Below are positions 1 through 9,702 of a stretch of DNA of 15,514 bases, piece after piece. Within the stretch, counting starts at the first letter, position 1, and each line of letters starts with the position of its first letter. The stretch is from Pseudomonadota bacterium (GTDB taxonomy: Bacteria > Pseudomonadota > Gammaproteobacteria > Burkholderiales > Gallionellaceae), in the NCBI GenBank assembly GCA_021822115.1, contig JAJZSA010000060.1, positions 1 to 15,514 of the forward strand. The letters run 5' to 3'. The notes beneath the pieces were generated by a model that was not told the origin of the DNA, did no database searches, and saw only the letters and a program-made list of their open reading frames with translations. Position numbers and translations under genes: made by a program.

Positions 1-263
1 CCGAAAAGGCGGCGCGCGCCTACAAGGACATCAACCTGCTCGGCTTCAAGCTGCTGCGCCCGGGCGGCCTGCTGTTCACCTACTCCTGCTCCGGCGGCAT
101 CAGCGACGAGTTGTTCCAGAAGATCATCGCTGGTGCGGCGCTGGATGCCGGCGTGGATGCGCAGATCGTGAAGAAACTCCAGGCAGCCCCGGACCACCCG
201 GTGCTGCTGAGCTTCCCGGAAGGGGCCTACCTGAAGGGATTGGTGTTGCGCGTGGCGGGCTGA
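1..263 (+). CDS. rlmI: RlmI-type 23S rRNA (cytosine-5) methyltransferase, C-terminal part (5' end outside window)
   Basis: Reading from base 3, 86 codons are open up to a TGA at 261-263. The segment holds the end of a class I SAM-dependent rRNA methyltransferase of the RlmI (YccW) family, which in E. coli methylates C1962 of 23S rRNA. Visible marks are an LLRPGGLLFTYSCSGG block, which is the family's catalytic Ser-Cys-Ser strand, then a helix with LFQKII, a DHPVLLSFPEG stretch and a terminal YLKGLVLRV. All line up with the C-terminus of E. coli RlmI as I remember it. The N-terminal PUA domain and SAM motif I lie outside the window. The gene converges on the rhodanese pair with only 18 bp between the stops. 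A related RlmI-like paralogue is the only real alternative. Confidence 0.85.
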   Translation, partial: EKAARAYKDINLLGFKLLRPGGLLFTYSCSGGISDELFQKIIAGAALDAGVDAQIVKKLQAAPDHPVLLSFPEGAYLKGLVLRVAG

Positions 264-281
264 ACGCCCGCCCGCATCAGG

Positions 282-665
282 TCAACGTACGACCTGGAGA
301 CCGGCCTGCTCCCAGGCCAGGATGCCGCCCTGCACGTTGCTGACCTGCTTGAAGCCGGCCTCCTGCAACATGGCGACGGCGCGTGCGGAACGACGACCGG
401 AACGGCACATCACTGCAATGGGCTTATCCTTCCAGGCATCCAGTTCTTTCATGCGATAACCGATCTCGCTCAAGGGCAACAAGCGGGCTTTCGGTGCATG
501 ACCGGCGGCATATTCTTCGACTTCGCGCACATCGAGCAGCAGCACACCCTGCTGGCTCAGTTGCTGTGCTTCACGCACATCGATGCCTTCACCGGCCTGG
601 ATCTGCTGGGCGACCAGGAACAAGCCCAGCACCGCAGTCACCCCCCACAGGATCTTGTTCTTCAT
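282..665 (-). CDS. Rhodanese-like sulfurtransferase with N-terminal membrane/signal segment
   Basis: A 127-residue single-domain rhodanese. Residues 1-24 form a basic start (MKNK) and a hydrophobic run ending near QIQAG, so the protein is either exported or anchored by its N-terminus. The rhodanese domain spans about 28-125: LLLDVRE at 42-48, a GHAPKA turn at 55-60 in place of the usual GHIPGA, the active-site loop CRSGRRS with nucleophile Cys87, and GGILAW at 113-118. The intact cysteine loop suggests it can carry a persulfide, but the sulfur donor and acceptor cannot be read from sequence. It starts at ATG 665, with a GAGG-type ribosome site just upstream. It lies 7 nt downstream of the second rhodanese gene, so the two are almost certainly one transcript. 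Confidence 0.88.
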   Translation of the reverse strand: MKNKILWGVTAVLGLFLVAQQIQAGEGIDVREAQQLSQQGVLLLDVREVEEYAAGHAPKARLLPLSEIGYRMKELDAWKDKPIAVMCRSGRRSARAVAMLQEAGFKQVSNVQGGILAWEQAGLQVVR

Positions 666-672
666 CGCCGCC

Positions 673-1008
673 TCACGCCAACTGGCTGGCCGGGAAGCCG
701 CTCTGCACCCAGCCGATCATGCCGCCGCGCAGATTGAATACATTGCCGAAACCCTGTTGCTGCAAGAACATGCAAGCCTGCGCGGAACGCGCACCGCTGC
801 GGCACACCACCACCACCTTCTCATGTTTGCCCAGCTCGTTCACGCGCATGGGCAAGGTATGCAGCGGCAAGGCTTCGGCGCGCGGCACGGTCCCTTGCGC
901 GATCTCTTCCATCTGACGCACATCGATCACGCGCATCGCGTGGCCTGCATCCTCTACCCATTGCGCGAACTGCTGCGCATCGATTTCCTTAACGTTCATA
1001 CCAAACAT
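673..1008 (-). CDS. Rhodanese-like sulfurtransferase, cytoplasmic, first gene of pair
   Basis: A 111-residue rhodanese domain without signal peptide or membrane helix. It has VIDVRQMEE at about 27-35, a GTVPRAEALPL turn, the active-site loop CRSGARS with Cys69, and GGMIGW at 95-100. ATG 1008 is chosen because a perfect AGGAGG lies 6 nt upstream. An ATG at 999 and a TTG at 1029 are in frame but have no such site. It is the promoter-proximal gene of the pair. Cytoplasmic and exported partners side by side suggest sulfane-sulfur handling on both faces of the inner membrane, which is inference. The operator-like palindrome upstream implies repressible expression. Confidence 0.88.
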   Translation of the reverse strand: MFGMNVKEIDAQQFAQWVEDAGHAMRVIDVRQMEEIAQGTVPRAEALPLHTLPMRVNELGKHEKVVVVCRSGARSAQACMFLQQQGFGNVFNLRGGMIGWVQSGFPASQLA

Positions 1009-1014
1009 GCTCAG

Positions 1015-1020
1015 CCTCCT
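1015..1020 (-). promoter_or_regulatory. Strong Shine-Dalgarno fixing the start of the first rhodanese gene
   Basis: On the minus strand AGGAGG sits 6 nt before ATG 1008. Its spacing selects 1008 over the in-frame ATG at 999 and the TTG at 1029. Confidence 0.8.
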
Positions 1021-1038
1021 GAATGACAAGTGGCTCGC

Positions 1039-1066
1039 ATATTAGCATATTCTAATTTTCTGACAA
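1039..1066 (-). promoter_or_regulatory. Sigma-70-type promoter of the rhodanese pair
   Basis: On the minus strand TTGTCA (1066-1061) is followed after 16 nt by TAATAT (1044-1039). This places transcription start near 1032, about 24 nt before the first rhodanese ATG. The match is four to five of six bases in each box, with a slightly short spacer. The AT-rich stretch stands out sharply from the GC-rich surroundings. Confidence 0.55.
1041..1056. promoter_or_regulatory. Palindromic operator candidate ATTAG-N6-CTAAT over the -10 and spacer
   Basis: The plus strand reads ATTAG CATATT CTAAT, a perfect 5-bp inverted repeat with a 6-bp centre. It covers the 3' part of the promoter spacer and most of the -10 box of the rhodanese genes, which is the usual position of a repressor site. 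AT-rich palindromes of this style are bound by ArsR-family persulfide sensors such as BigR and YgaV, which control rhodanese and sulfide-oxidation genes in other proteobacteria. Assigning this site to such a regulator is inference, because no regulator gene lies in the window. Confidence 0.5.
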
Positions 1067-1103
1067 GGCGGCCGCACCCGAAGCGGGCGACCTGAAATTG
1101 GAG

Positions 1104-1123
1104 CCCGTGGCGCAGACCACGGG
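1104..1123 (-). terminator. Stem-loop downstream of the DUF1304 gene, possible operon terminator
   Basis: CCCGTGG and CCACGGG form a perfect 7-bp stem with a 6-nt loop. The stem begins 13 nt after the DUF1304 stop, at the end of the mre-mrd-rlpA operon. On the minus strand the stem is followed by CTCCAATTTC rather than a real T-run, so intrinsic termination would be weak. A nearby alternative pairing (ACGGG with CCCGT, 1119-1136) competes with it. Confidence 0.4.
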
Positions 1124-1135
1124 ACAGAACGCCCG

Positions 1136-1486
1136 TTATGCCAGCCCCACCAGCAGCAGTCCGATCGCGGCAGGCATCCCCTGCACCCAGAGGATCTTCA
1201 TCTTGACCGTCAGTGCACCGTAGATGCCCGCCACCAGTACGCAGCTCAGGAAAAACACCTGCACCGCCGCCTGCGCTGTCCACAACCCCCAGATCAGGCC
1301 CGCCGCAAGAAAGCCGTTGTACAGCCCCTGATTCGCTGCGAGCATGCGGGTCTGCGCGGCGAACGCCTTGCTCAGGCCGAACGCCTTCAGTCCGGCCGGT
1401 CTTTCCCACAGCACCATCTCCAGCACAAGGATGTACAGATGGATCAGGGCCACCAGGCCGACAGCGATGCCGGCTGCAACTTGCAT
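1136..1486 (-). CDS. DUF1304 family small integral membrane protein
   Basis: A 116-residue, very hydrophobic protein with about four membrane segments (roughly 2-23, 50-69, 71-92 and 97-115). It contains the family hallmarks: a HLYILVLEMVLW stretch near residue 16, and RMLAANQGLYNGFLAAGL after the first loop, a conserved block that I recognise from DUF1304 proteins. Their function is not established. The start codon overlaps the rlpA stop as TGATG (stop at 1488-1486, start at 1486), so translation is probably coupled to rlpA. It is the last gene of the elongasome operon. Membership in the transcript does not by itself show a role in wall synthesis. Confidence 0.85.
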   Translation of the reverse strand: MQVAAGIAVGLVALIHLYILVLEMVLWERPAGLKAFGLSKAFAAQTRMLAANQGLYNGFLAAGLIWGLWTAQAAVQVFFLSCVLVAGIYGALTVKMKILWVQGMPAAIGLLLVGLA

Positions 1487-2382
1487 CAGCGCTGGCTTAC
1501 GAAAGGCTTGAAGCCGAGACGCCCCGCCAGCTCGTTGGCAGCGCGCCGCGCTTCCTCGCTATTCTCGTACGGGCCGATGTGAATGCGGTTCAATCCCTGC
1601 TTGCGCACCAGGCGGATCTCCTTGCCAGTGTCGCCGAGCTCGGCGCGCATCCGGTCGAGGAAGCTTTGTGCACCTTGCTGTTCCTTGAACGCACCCAGTT
1701 GCAGATAGACTTTGCCGGAACGGTCCGGCGGCATCACCGGCATCACGGTCTCGGCAGCCACGGCCGGCGCCTTGGCCACCGGTGTCGGTACGACCGCAGC
1801 GACCGGTGCGCTGCCGTCCACCGCGATGCTCTCGACCTCGACTTCCGCACTGCCTTGGTTGACGTAGCCAAGTTTGTACGCGGCAACATAGGACAGGTCC
1901 ATGATGCGGTCATGCAGGAAAGGACCGCGGTCGTTCACGCGCACCACCACCGACTTGCCGTTCGCCAGATTGGTCACGCGTGCATAGCTGGGCACCGGTA
2001 AGGTGGGATGCGCCGCGGTCATCGCATACATGTCGTAGGTCTCGCCGATCGAAGTGCGCTGACCATGGAATTTCTTGCCATACCAGGAAGCGATACCGCG
2101 CTCTTTGTAATTGCCGGGTGCCTGCAACGGGGTATAGGTCTTGCCCAGTGCCGAATACGGACGGTTGGCATAACGGTGCAACGGTTCGGCCTTGGGCACC
2201 GCATCCGGGATGGCGTCCAGATTGGCTGGCGCATCCGCGCCCGGGCCATCGCCCGGCAGATAGCCGCCTCCCGCTGCAGCGGGTGCGGGCGCTTTCTTGG
2301 CCGGAGTTTCGCGCGGAGGTGCGCTAGAACAGGCACTGAGCAGCGCAAGGCTGGCAAGGATGGCGAGCAAAAGACGGTTCAT
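1486..2382 (-). CDS. rlpA: RlpA, septal-ring lipoprotein with DPBB and SPOR domains
   Basis: 298 residues. Residues 1-18 are a lipoprotein signal ending in LSAC with the lipidated Cys18. A Pro/Ala-rich linker follows (20-65). The double-psi beta-barrel domain runs about 95-188 and includes GIASWYGKKFHG, GETYD (Glu114, Asp117), His125 and VNDRGPF with Asp151. Acidic and His positions of this kind are needed for the lytic transglycosylase activity shown for Pseudomonas RlpA, which cuts glycan strands lacking stem peptides. The SPOR domain (about 224-297, starting YLQLGAF) binds denuded glycan at division sites. The gene follows rodA by 10 nt, and its GAGGGAG ribosome site overlaps the rodA stop. 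The position after rodA is classical in proteobacteria. Confidence 0.93.
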   Translation of the reverse strand: MNRLLLAILASLALLSACSSAPPRETPAKKAPAPAAAGGGYLPGDGPGADAPANLDAIPDAVPKAEPLHRYANRPYSALGKTYTPLQAPGNYKERGIASWYGKKFHGQRTSIGETYDMYAMTAAHPTLPVPSYARVTNLANGKSVVVRVNDRGPFLHDRIMDLSYVAAYKLGYVNQGSAEVEVESIAVDGSAPVAAVVPTPVAKAPAVAAETVMPVMPPDRSGKVYLQLGAFKEQQGAQSFLDRMRAELGDTGKEIRLVRKQGLNRIHIGPYENSEEARRAANELAGRLGFKPFVSQR

Positions 2383-2392
2383 GGGGACTCCC

Positions 2393-3493
2393 TCAGGTTT
2401 TAACCAGACGTTGATGGGTATGGATGCTCATCAGTACACCGAAGCCGAGCAGCAACGTGAGCATGGAGGTGCCGCCATAGCTCACCAGCGGCAACGGCAC
2501 GCCCACCACCGGCAGGATGCCGCTGACCATGCCGATGTTGACGAAGGTGTAAGTGAAGAATGTGAGCGTGATACTGCCCGCCATCAGGCGGGTGAAATAG
2601 GTGGGCGCAGTAGCCGTGATGTAGAAGCCGCGCCCGATGACAAAGGTGTAGAGGGCAAGCAGGATGATGTTGCCGATGAAACCGAACTCTTCCGAATACA
2701 CGGCAAAGATGAAGTCGGTAGTACGCTCGGGCAAGAAGTCCAGGTGCGTCTGGGTGCCTTCCAGGTAGCCCTTGCCCAGCAGACCGCCAGAACCCACTGC
2801 GATCATGCCCTGGATGGTGTGATAGCCCTTGCCCAGCGCATCCTGACTGGGATCGAGCAGCATCAGGATGCGGTGGCGCTGATAATCATGCAGCATGCTC
2901 CACAGGAACGGCGCGCTGACCAACGCCGCCAGCAGCAAGCCGATGATGATGCGCCACGACAGTCCGGCCAGGAACAGCACATAGAAACCGCTGGCGGCGA
3001 TCAGGATGGAGGTGCCCAGGTCGGGCTGGCGCAGGATGAGGCCGACCGGCAGGAACAGCAGCAGGGCCGCGATGGCGTAGTTCTTCACCGTAAGCGTGGC
3101 TTCGTGTTTCTCGAAATACCAGGCCATCATCAGCGGCACTGCGATCTTCATCAATTCGGAGGGCTGGAACACCATAAAGCCGAGGTTGAGCCAGCGCCGC
3201 GCGCCGTGACTGATCTCGCCGAACAGCGCGACGCCGATCAGCAGCAGCAGACCGATCACATACATCGGCACCGCGATGCGCATCAGCCAGTGCAACGGCA
3301 TGTTGGCCACGATCCACAAGGCCACGAAACCGACTGCGATGTTGCCCAACTGCCCCACCACTCGCCCACCACTGCCATCGCTCGCGCTATACAGGATCAG
3401 CAGACTGATCAGCAACAACCCGCCCAGCCCCGCGAGCAGGATGGGATCGAGGTGCAACATGAAACGCTGGCCCAGTTGCCGCAGCTTGATCAT
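2393..3493 (-). CDS. rodA: RodA, SEDS-family peptidoglycan glycosyltransferase
   Basis: A 366-residue polytopic membrane protein of about ten helices that polymerises lipid II into glycan strands for cell elongation, with PBP2 as its transpeptidase partner. Conserved SEDS blocks are present: GARRWLNLG followed by FQPSE (109-113), RQPDLGTS (155-162), LPERTTDFIF with Asp260 matching the catalytic Asp262 of E. coli RodA, and GVPLPLVSYGGTS near the end. The start at ATG 3493 overlaps the mrdA stop as TGATG, so a TTG one codon upstream is less likely. Length is normal for the family (about 370). The coupling fits a one-to-one RodA-PBP2 complex. Confidence 0.96.
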   Translation of the reverse strand: MIKLRQLGQRFMLHLDPILLAGLGGLLLISLLILYSASDGSGGRVVGQLGNIAVGFVALWIVANMPLHWLMRIAVPMYVIGLLLLIGVALFGEISHGARRWLNLGFMVFQPSELMKIAVPLMMAWYFEKHEATLTVKNYAIAALLLFLPVGLILRQPDLGTSILIAASGFYVLFLAGLSWRIIIGLLLAALVSAPFLWSMLHDYQRHRILMLLDPSQDALGKGYHTIQGMIAVGSGGLLGKGYLEGTQTHLDFLPERTTDFIFAVYSEEFGFIGNIILLALYTFVIGRGFYITATAPTYFTRLMAGSITLTFFTYTFVNIGMVSGILPVVGVPLPLVSYGGTSMLTLLLGFGVLMSIHTHQRLVKT

Positions 3494-5391
3494 CAATCTT
3501 CCTCCGCGCCGGTTTGTTCAACCACGGCCTGCAAGGGCTTGGGTTGCTTGCCGAGCAGGTAATAGTCCAGCACCTTGCGTGCGATGGGGGCAGCGGTCGA
3601 ACCGCCATGACCGCCGTTCTCGGCCAGTACCGCCAACGCGATACGCGGCTTGTCCGCCGGCGCGAAGGCGATGAACCAGGCATGGTCGCGATTGTATTCG
3701 GAGATCTTGTTGGCCTCGTATTTCTCGCCCTGCTTGATGGTGATCACCTGCGCCGTGCCGGTCTTGCCCGCCACCGGATAGCCGACACCGTAGAACGCCC
3801 CGACGGCGGTGCCGCCCGGCTTGACCACGGCGGCCATCGCACGTTTCACCAAGTCCAGATGTGCAGGCGGGATATGCAGGTCGAACAAAGGTTGCGGTGC
3901 GGCACTGGGCGTCACGTCGCCCGCCAGGCGCACCTCCTTCACCAGATGCGGCTGATAGGCTACACCGTCGTTGGCCAGGGTCGCCGTGGCAAAAGCGAGC
4001 TGTAACGGAGTGACCAAGTTGTAGCCCTGGCCGATGCCGGCCGAAACGGTATCCCCGGGATACCAGATCTGGCCATGCCGTTTCATCTTCCAGTCGACGG
4101 AAGGCAGCAGCCCGGACAATTCGCCCTCCAGATCGATGCCGGTACGCTTGCCAAAACCGAACAGGTCGAGGAATTCGTGCATGCGGTCGATGCCCAGTTC
4201 AGTGGCGAGGCCGTAGTAATAGGTGTCGCACGAGACTACCACCGACTTGAACAGGTTGACGCGGCCATGGCCGCCGGCCTTCCAGTCACGATATAAATGG
4301 CTGCTGCCGGGCAGGGTATACACCCCTGGATCGCTGATCTCCATCTCTGGTGCACGCACGTTGTAATGCAACCCGGCCAGCGCCATGAACGGCTTGATGG
4401 TGGAACCGGGCGGATACTGGCCGCGCAAGGCACGGTTGTTCAGTGGTACATCGGGGGAGTTGTTCAATGCATCCCAGCTCTCGGTATCGATGCCATCGAT
4501 GAACAGGTTGGGGTCGTAACCGGGTTTGCTGACGAATGCAAGGATCTCACCGTTGGTCGGATCGATGGCCACCAGGGCGCCGCGATAATCGCCGAACGCT
4601 TCCACCGCGACCTGTTGCAACGTGGCATCCAGCGTGAGCTGCAAATCCTTGCCGGATTGCGGCGGCGTGCGTGACAGCATACGCACCGCGCGCCCGCCGG
4701 CATCCACCTCGATCTGCTCGAAACCGGTCGCCCCGTGCATGGCTTTCTCGTAGCGCTCTTCGATACCGGTCTTGCCGATGTAGTCCGAGCCCATGTAATT
4801 GGTCAGCTCGTCACGTTTTTCCAGCTCGTCCAGTTCTTTCTGGTTGATGCGGCCGATGTAGCCGAGCAGGTGTGAGGTGGTATCGGAGAACGGGTATTCG
4901 CGGAACAGGCGTGCCTTGATCTCCACGCCGGGGAAACGGAAGCTCTGTACCGCAAAGCGCGCCAGCTCCTCGTCCGTCAGGCGCGTACGCACCGGCAGCG
5001 TCTGCAAGGAGCGCCGCTCCGACATCAGCTTCTTGAAACGGCGCAGGTCCTTGGGCTTGATCTCGACCACCTTGCCGATCTCGGCGATGGTGGCATCCAG
5101 GTCCTTGATCTTTTCCGGCGAGACCTCCAGCGTATATCCGGCATAGTTGCGCGCCAGCACGACACCGTTGCGATCGGTGATGACACCGCGATTGGGCACG
5201 ATGGGCACCACGAAGATGCGGTTGCTTTCCGCCAGCGTGTCGAAATACTCGTTCTTCCACACCTGCAGGTAGAACAGCCGCAGCAGCAGCAGCAGCAGGA
5301 ACAGACCGACGAAACCGAGACAGAAGATCAGACGCAGGCTGAACAGGTACCGCTCGCGCTGGTGGTTCTTCAGCTCGACATGCGGCGTCAT
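3493..5391 (-). CDS. mrdA: Penicillin-binding protein 2, elongation-specific D,D-transpeptidase
   Basis: 632 residues. A short cytoplasmic start is followed by one membrane anchor (about 20-43, with a run of six leucines) and the non-catalytic pedestal (50-240). The transpeptidase domain (about 265-612) has the three penicillin-binding motifs: STIK with nucleophile Ser330 and Lys333, SCD at 387-389, and KTGTA at 543-547. Ser330 has the same number as in E. coli PBP2. The protein crosslinks lateral-wall peptidoglycan made by RodA. ATG 5391 is chosen because it overlaps the mreD stop as ATGA and gives the usual short N-terminus. An open frame runs 34 codons further upstream, but that part is mreD in another frame. 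No clear ribosome site precedes the ATG, which again suggests coupling to mreD. Confidence 0.96.
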   Translation of the reverse strand: MTPHVELKNHQRERYLFSLRLIFCLGFVGLFLLLLLLRLFYLQVWKNEYFDTLAESNRIFVVPIVPNRGVITDRNGVVLARNYAGYTLEVSPEKIKDLDATIAEIGKVVEIKPKDLRRFKKLMSERRSLQTLPVRTRLTDEELARFAVQSFRFPGVEIKARLFREYPFSDTTSHLLGYIGRINQKELDELEKRDELTNYMGSDYIGKTGIEERYEKAMHGATGFEQIEVDAGGRAVRMLSRTPPQSGKDLQLTLDATLQQVAVEAFGDYRGALVAIDPTNGEILAFVSKPGYDPNLFIDGIDTESWDALNNSPDVPLNNRALRGQYPPGSTIKPFMALAGLHYNVRAPEMEISDPGVYTLPGSSHLYRDWKAGGHGRVNLFKSVVVSCDTYYYGLATELGIDRMHEFLDLFGFGKRTGIDLEGELSGLLPSVDWKMKRHGQIWYPGDTVSAGIGQGYNLVTPLQLAFATATLANDGVAYQPHLVKEVRLAGDVTPSAAPQPLFDLHIPPAHLDLVKRAMAAVVKPGGTAVGAFYGVGYPVAGKTGTAQVITIKQGEKYEANKISEYNRDHAWFIAFAPADKPRIALAVLAENGGHGGSTAAPIARKVLDYYLLGKQPKPLQAVVEQTGAEED

Positions 5392-5906
5392 AGTTCGTTC
5401 GGGTCGCGGCTGGGACGGCGCAACTTCTGGATGAGCAAGGTGAGCGGCGCCCACAGCAGGGCGGAAGTGAGGCAACCGAGGAAATAGTTCCACTCGACAT
5501 AGCCATGCACCTGCCAGTGCACCAGCGCATAGACCGCATAGCTGGCCAGCAGCAACACCAGCACATGCAAAGATTGCTCGCGCAGGCTGAACATCTGCAC
5601 GCGCCGGTTGAGCACCAGGCCACCGAACGCCAGCACGCTATACGCCAAGGCATGCTGGCCGAACAGGCTGGCATCCGCCACATCGACGAAGATGCCCAGC
5701 ATCCAGCCGATGCCGATACCGACCCGGTGCGGCTTGTGGGTACACCAGTAGAGCAGCATCAGGCCGACGAAATCGGGACGCCAGACCAGCGCCGCGCCAT
5801 GCCAAGGCAACCACTCCAGCAATACCGCCGCCACGAAGCTGGCCACGATGAACGGTGTGCTGGCCGGCAACAGGAACTCGCGATCGACGTTCACCTGGTA
5901 TCTCAT
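5388..5906 (-). CDS. mreD: MreD, rod-shape-determining inner-membrane protein
   Basis: A 172-residue hydrophobic protein with about five membrane segments, typical in size for MreD (about 160-170). A WRPDF motif near residue 42 and GIGIGWMLGIFVDVADASLFGQHALAY match the conserved MreD core. MreD links MreC and the cytoplasmic MreB filaments to PBP2 and RodA. The ATG at 5906 overlaps the mreC stop as ATGA, and its own stop overlaps the mrdA start in the same way. Sequence conservation in this family is low, so position between mreC and mrdA is a large part of the evidence. Confidence 0.93.
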   Translation of the reverse strand: MRYQVNVDREFLLPASTPFIVASFVAAVLLEWLPWHGAALVWRPDFVGLMLLYWCTHKPHRVGIGIGWMLGIFVDVADASLFGQHALAYSVLAFGGLVLNRRVQMFSLREQSLHVLVLLLASYAVYALVHWQVHGYVEWNYFLGCLTSALLWAPLTLLIQKLRRPSRDPNEL

Positions 5907-6826
5907 GCTCCCCCCTTGCGCTTGTCCGACTTCCTGAGCTGCGGGGCAACGGTCTCAGCTTGGCTGGCCGGACGCGGCGGCAGAGCGGGCACGGCCGACA
6001 CGATCAGCAAAGTACGGTGACGGTCGACGCCGGCCAGCGGCACGCACATGATGTGCGCGAAAGGATAGGCCGGATCGCGCTCGACGCGCGTCACGCGCGC
6101 CACCGGCAGGGCCGGCGGATAGGTGCCATCCATGCCCGAGGTGACCAGCTCGTCGCCGACCTGGATGTCCACGTCCACCGGCTGATAGCGCAGTTCCAGC
6201 TCACCGATGTTGCCGGAACCGAACACCGCTGCGCGCAAGCCGGTGCGCACCAGCTGCACCGGCACCACGTTGTCCTTGTCGGTGACCAGCGTCACTTCCG
6301 ACAGGAAGGGGTAGGTGCGCGTGACCTGACCGACCACGCCGAGGTTGTCCACCACGGCGCGCCCGGCCTGCACGCCCTGCTGCTCGCCGGCATCGATGAA
6401 CAGCTTGCGCTTGAAGATGTCGCGTTCTAGATAGACGATCTGCGCTGCCTGCACGCTGTATTCGGCGCGCTCCTTGATGCCCAGCAGCTCGCGCAACTGC
6501 GCATTCTCGTTGAGCACCGATTCCATCTGCTTCAACTGCGAGGCATCGGCGTCATGCTGCAAACGCAATTGCGCGTTCTCGTCGACCAGGTGGCCTTGCA
6601 ACGTGACGTAGCTGGTCACGCTGTCCCACACCTCGCCCGGCATGGCCGTCAGCCGTTGCAGCGGATAGATGATGATAGCGATGACCTGGCGCGTGGATTC
6701 CAGATAGCGGTAACGCGCATCGACGAACAGCAACAACAGTGACAAGACCGAGAAGAACACCAGCCGCGCGACCGGACTCGGGCCGCGGTTGAAGAAGCGC
6801 AGGGTGCGGGTGTCTTCCAGCGCCAC
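5903..6826 (-). CDS. mreC: MreC, rod-shape-determining periplasmic scaffold
   Basis: 307 residues. A short cytoplasmic part with FFNRGPSP is followed by one membrane helix (about 20-36), then a periplasmic coiled-coil segment (about 75-120, rich in Leu, Gln and Glu, with ENAQLRELLG). The two-lobed beta domain (about 125-280) shows VVDNLGVVGQV and VGDELVTSGMDG. MreC oligomerises and activates PBP2-RodA. A basic, Pro-rich tail of about 25 residues closes it. The best start is GTG 6826, 5 nt after the mreB stop. No convincing ribosome site is visible, so initiation probably depends on ribosomes arriving from mreB. Start placement is therefore less certain than identity. Confidence 0.94.
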   Translation of the reverse strand: MALEDTRTLRFFNRGPSPVARLVFFSVLSLLLLFVDARYRYLESTRQVIAIIIYPLQRLTAMPGEVWDSVTSYVTLQGHLVDENAQLRLQHDADASQLKQMESVLNENAQLRELLGIKERAEYSVQAAQIVYLERDIFKRKLFIDAGEQQGVQAGRAVVDNLGVVGQVTRTYPFLSEVTLVTDKDNVVPVQLVRTGLRAAVFGSGNIGELELRYQPVDVDIQVGDELVTSGMDGTYPPALPVARVTRVERDPAYPFAHIMCVPLAGVDRHRTLLIVSAVPALPPRPASQAETVAPQLRKSDKRKGGA

Positions 6827-6831
6827 GCCGA

Positions 6832-7954
<1,123 letters not shown>

Positions 7955-8242
7955 ATGTCTTTAAGCACCCAGGATGTCGAAAAAGTCGCCCGTCTGGCAC
8001 GCCTTGCCATGACCCCGTCCGAGATCGAGAGCGCGCGCAGCCAGCTCAACGGCATCTTCGGCCTCATCGCCGAGATGCAAGCCATTGATACCGCTGGCGT
8101 ACAGCCCATGTCGCACAGCCAGGACCTGTCCCAGCGCCTGCGCGAGGACAAAGTCACCGAACCCAACCAGCGCGCGGCCTTCCAGGCCATCGCCCCCCAG
8201 GTGGAACAAGGCCTGTACCTCGTTCCCAAAGTCATCGAGTAA
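7955..8242 (+). CDS. gatC: GatC, subunit C of Asp-tRNA(Asn)/Glu-tRNA(Gln) amidotransferase
   Basis: A 95-residue protein with the standard GatC beginning MSLSTQDVEKVARLARL and the conserved tail LREDKVTEP...APQVEQGLYLVPKVIE. GatC wraps around GatA and GatB and stabilises the complex. It has no catalytic site. ATG 7955 is chosen because family members begin here. A TTG six codons upstream is open in frame but adds atypical residues. There is no visible ribosome site before the ATG. gatA begins 6 nt after the stop. Confidence 0.95.
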   Translation: MSLSTQDVEKVARLARLAMTPSEIESARSQLNGIFGLIAEMQAIDTAGVQPMSHSQDLSQRLREDKVTEPNQRAAFQAIAPQVEQGLYLVPKVIE

Positions 8243-8248
8243 GCCAGC

Positions 8249-9700
<1,452 letters not shown>

Positions 9701-9702
9701 CC

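Noticed and set aside
278..296. Inverted repeat CAGGTC-N7-GACCTG between rlmI and the rhodanese as a bidirectional terminator
   Set aside because: It has only six base pairs, mostly lies inside the last rhodanese codons, and has no T-run on either side. It could be chance.
2297..3562. A 421-codon plus-strand open frame opposite rodA, and a 426-codon one opposite dsbA and the SPOR gene (13692-14972)
   Set aside because: Both are Gln/His/Arg-rich antisense translations of well-supported genes, without motifs or ribosome sites.
5280..5300. Run of CAG/CTG triplets as a microsatellite or phase-variation tract in mrdA
   Set aside because: It encodes consecutive leucines in the PBP2 membrane anchor using the preferred Leu codon. 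Changes in copy number would keep the frame, and nothing suggests switching.
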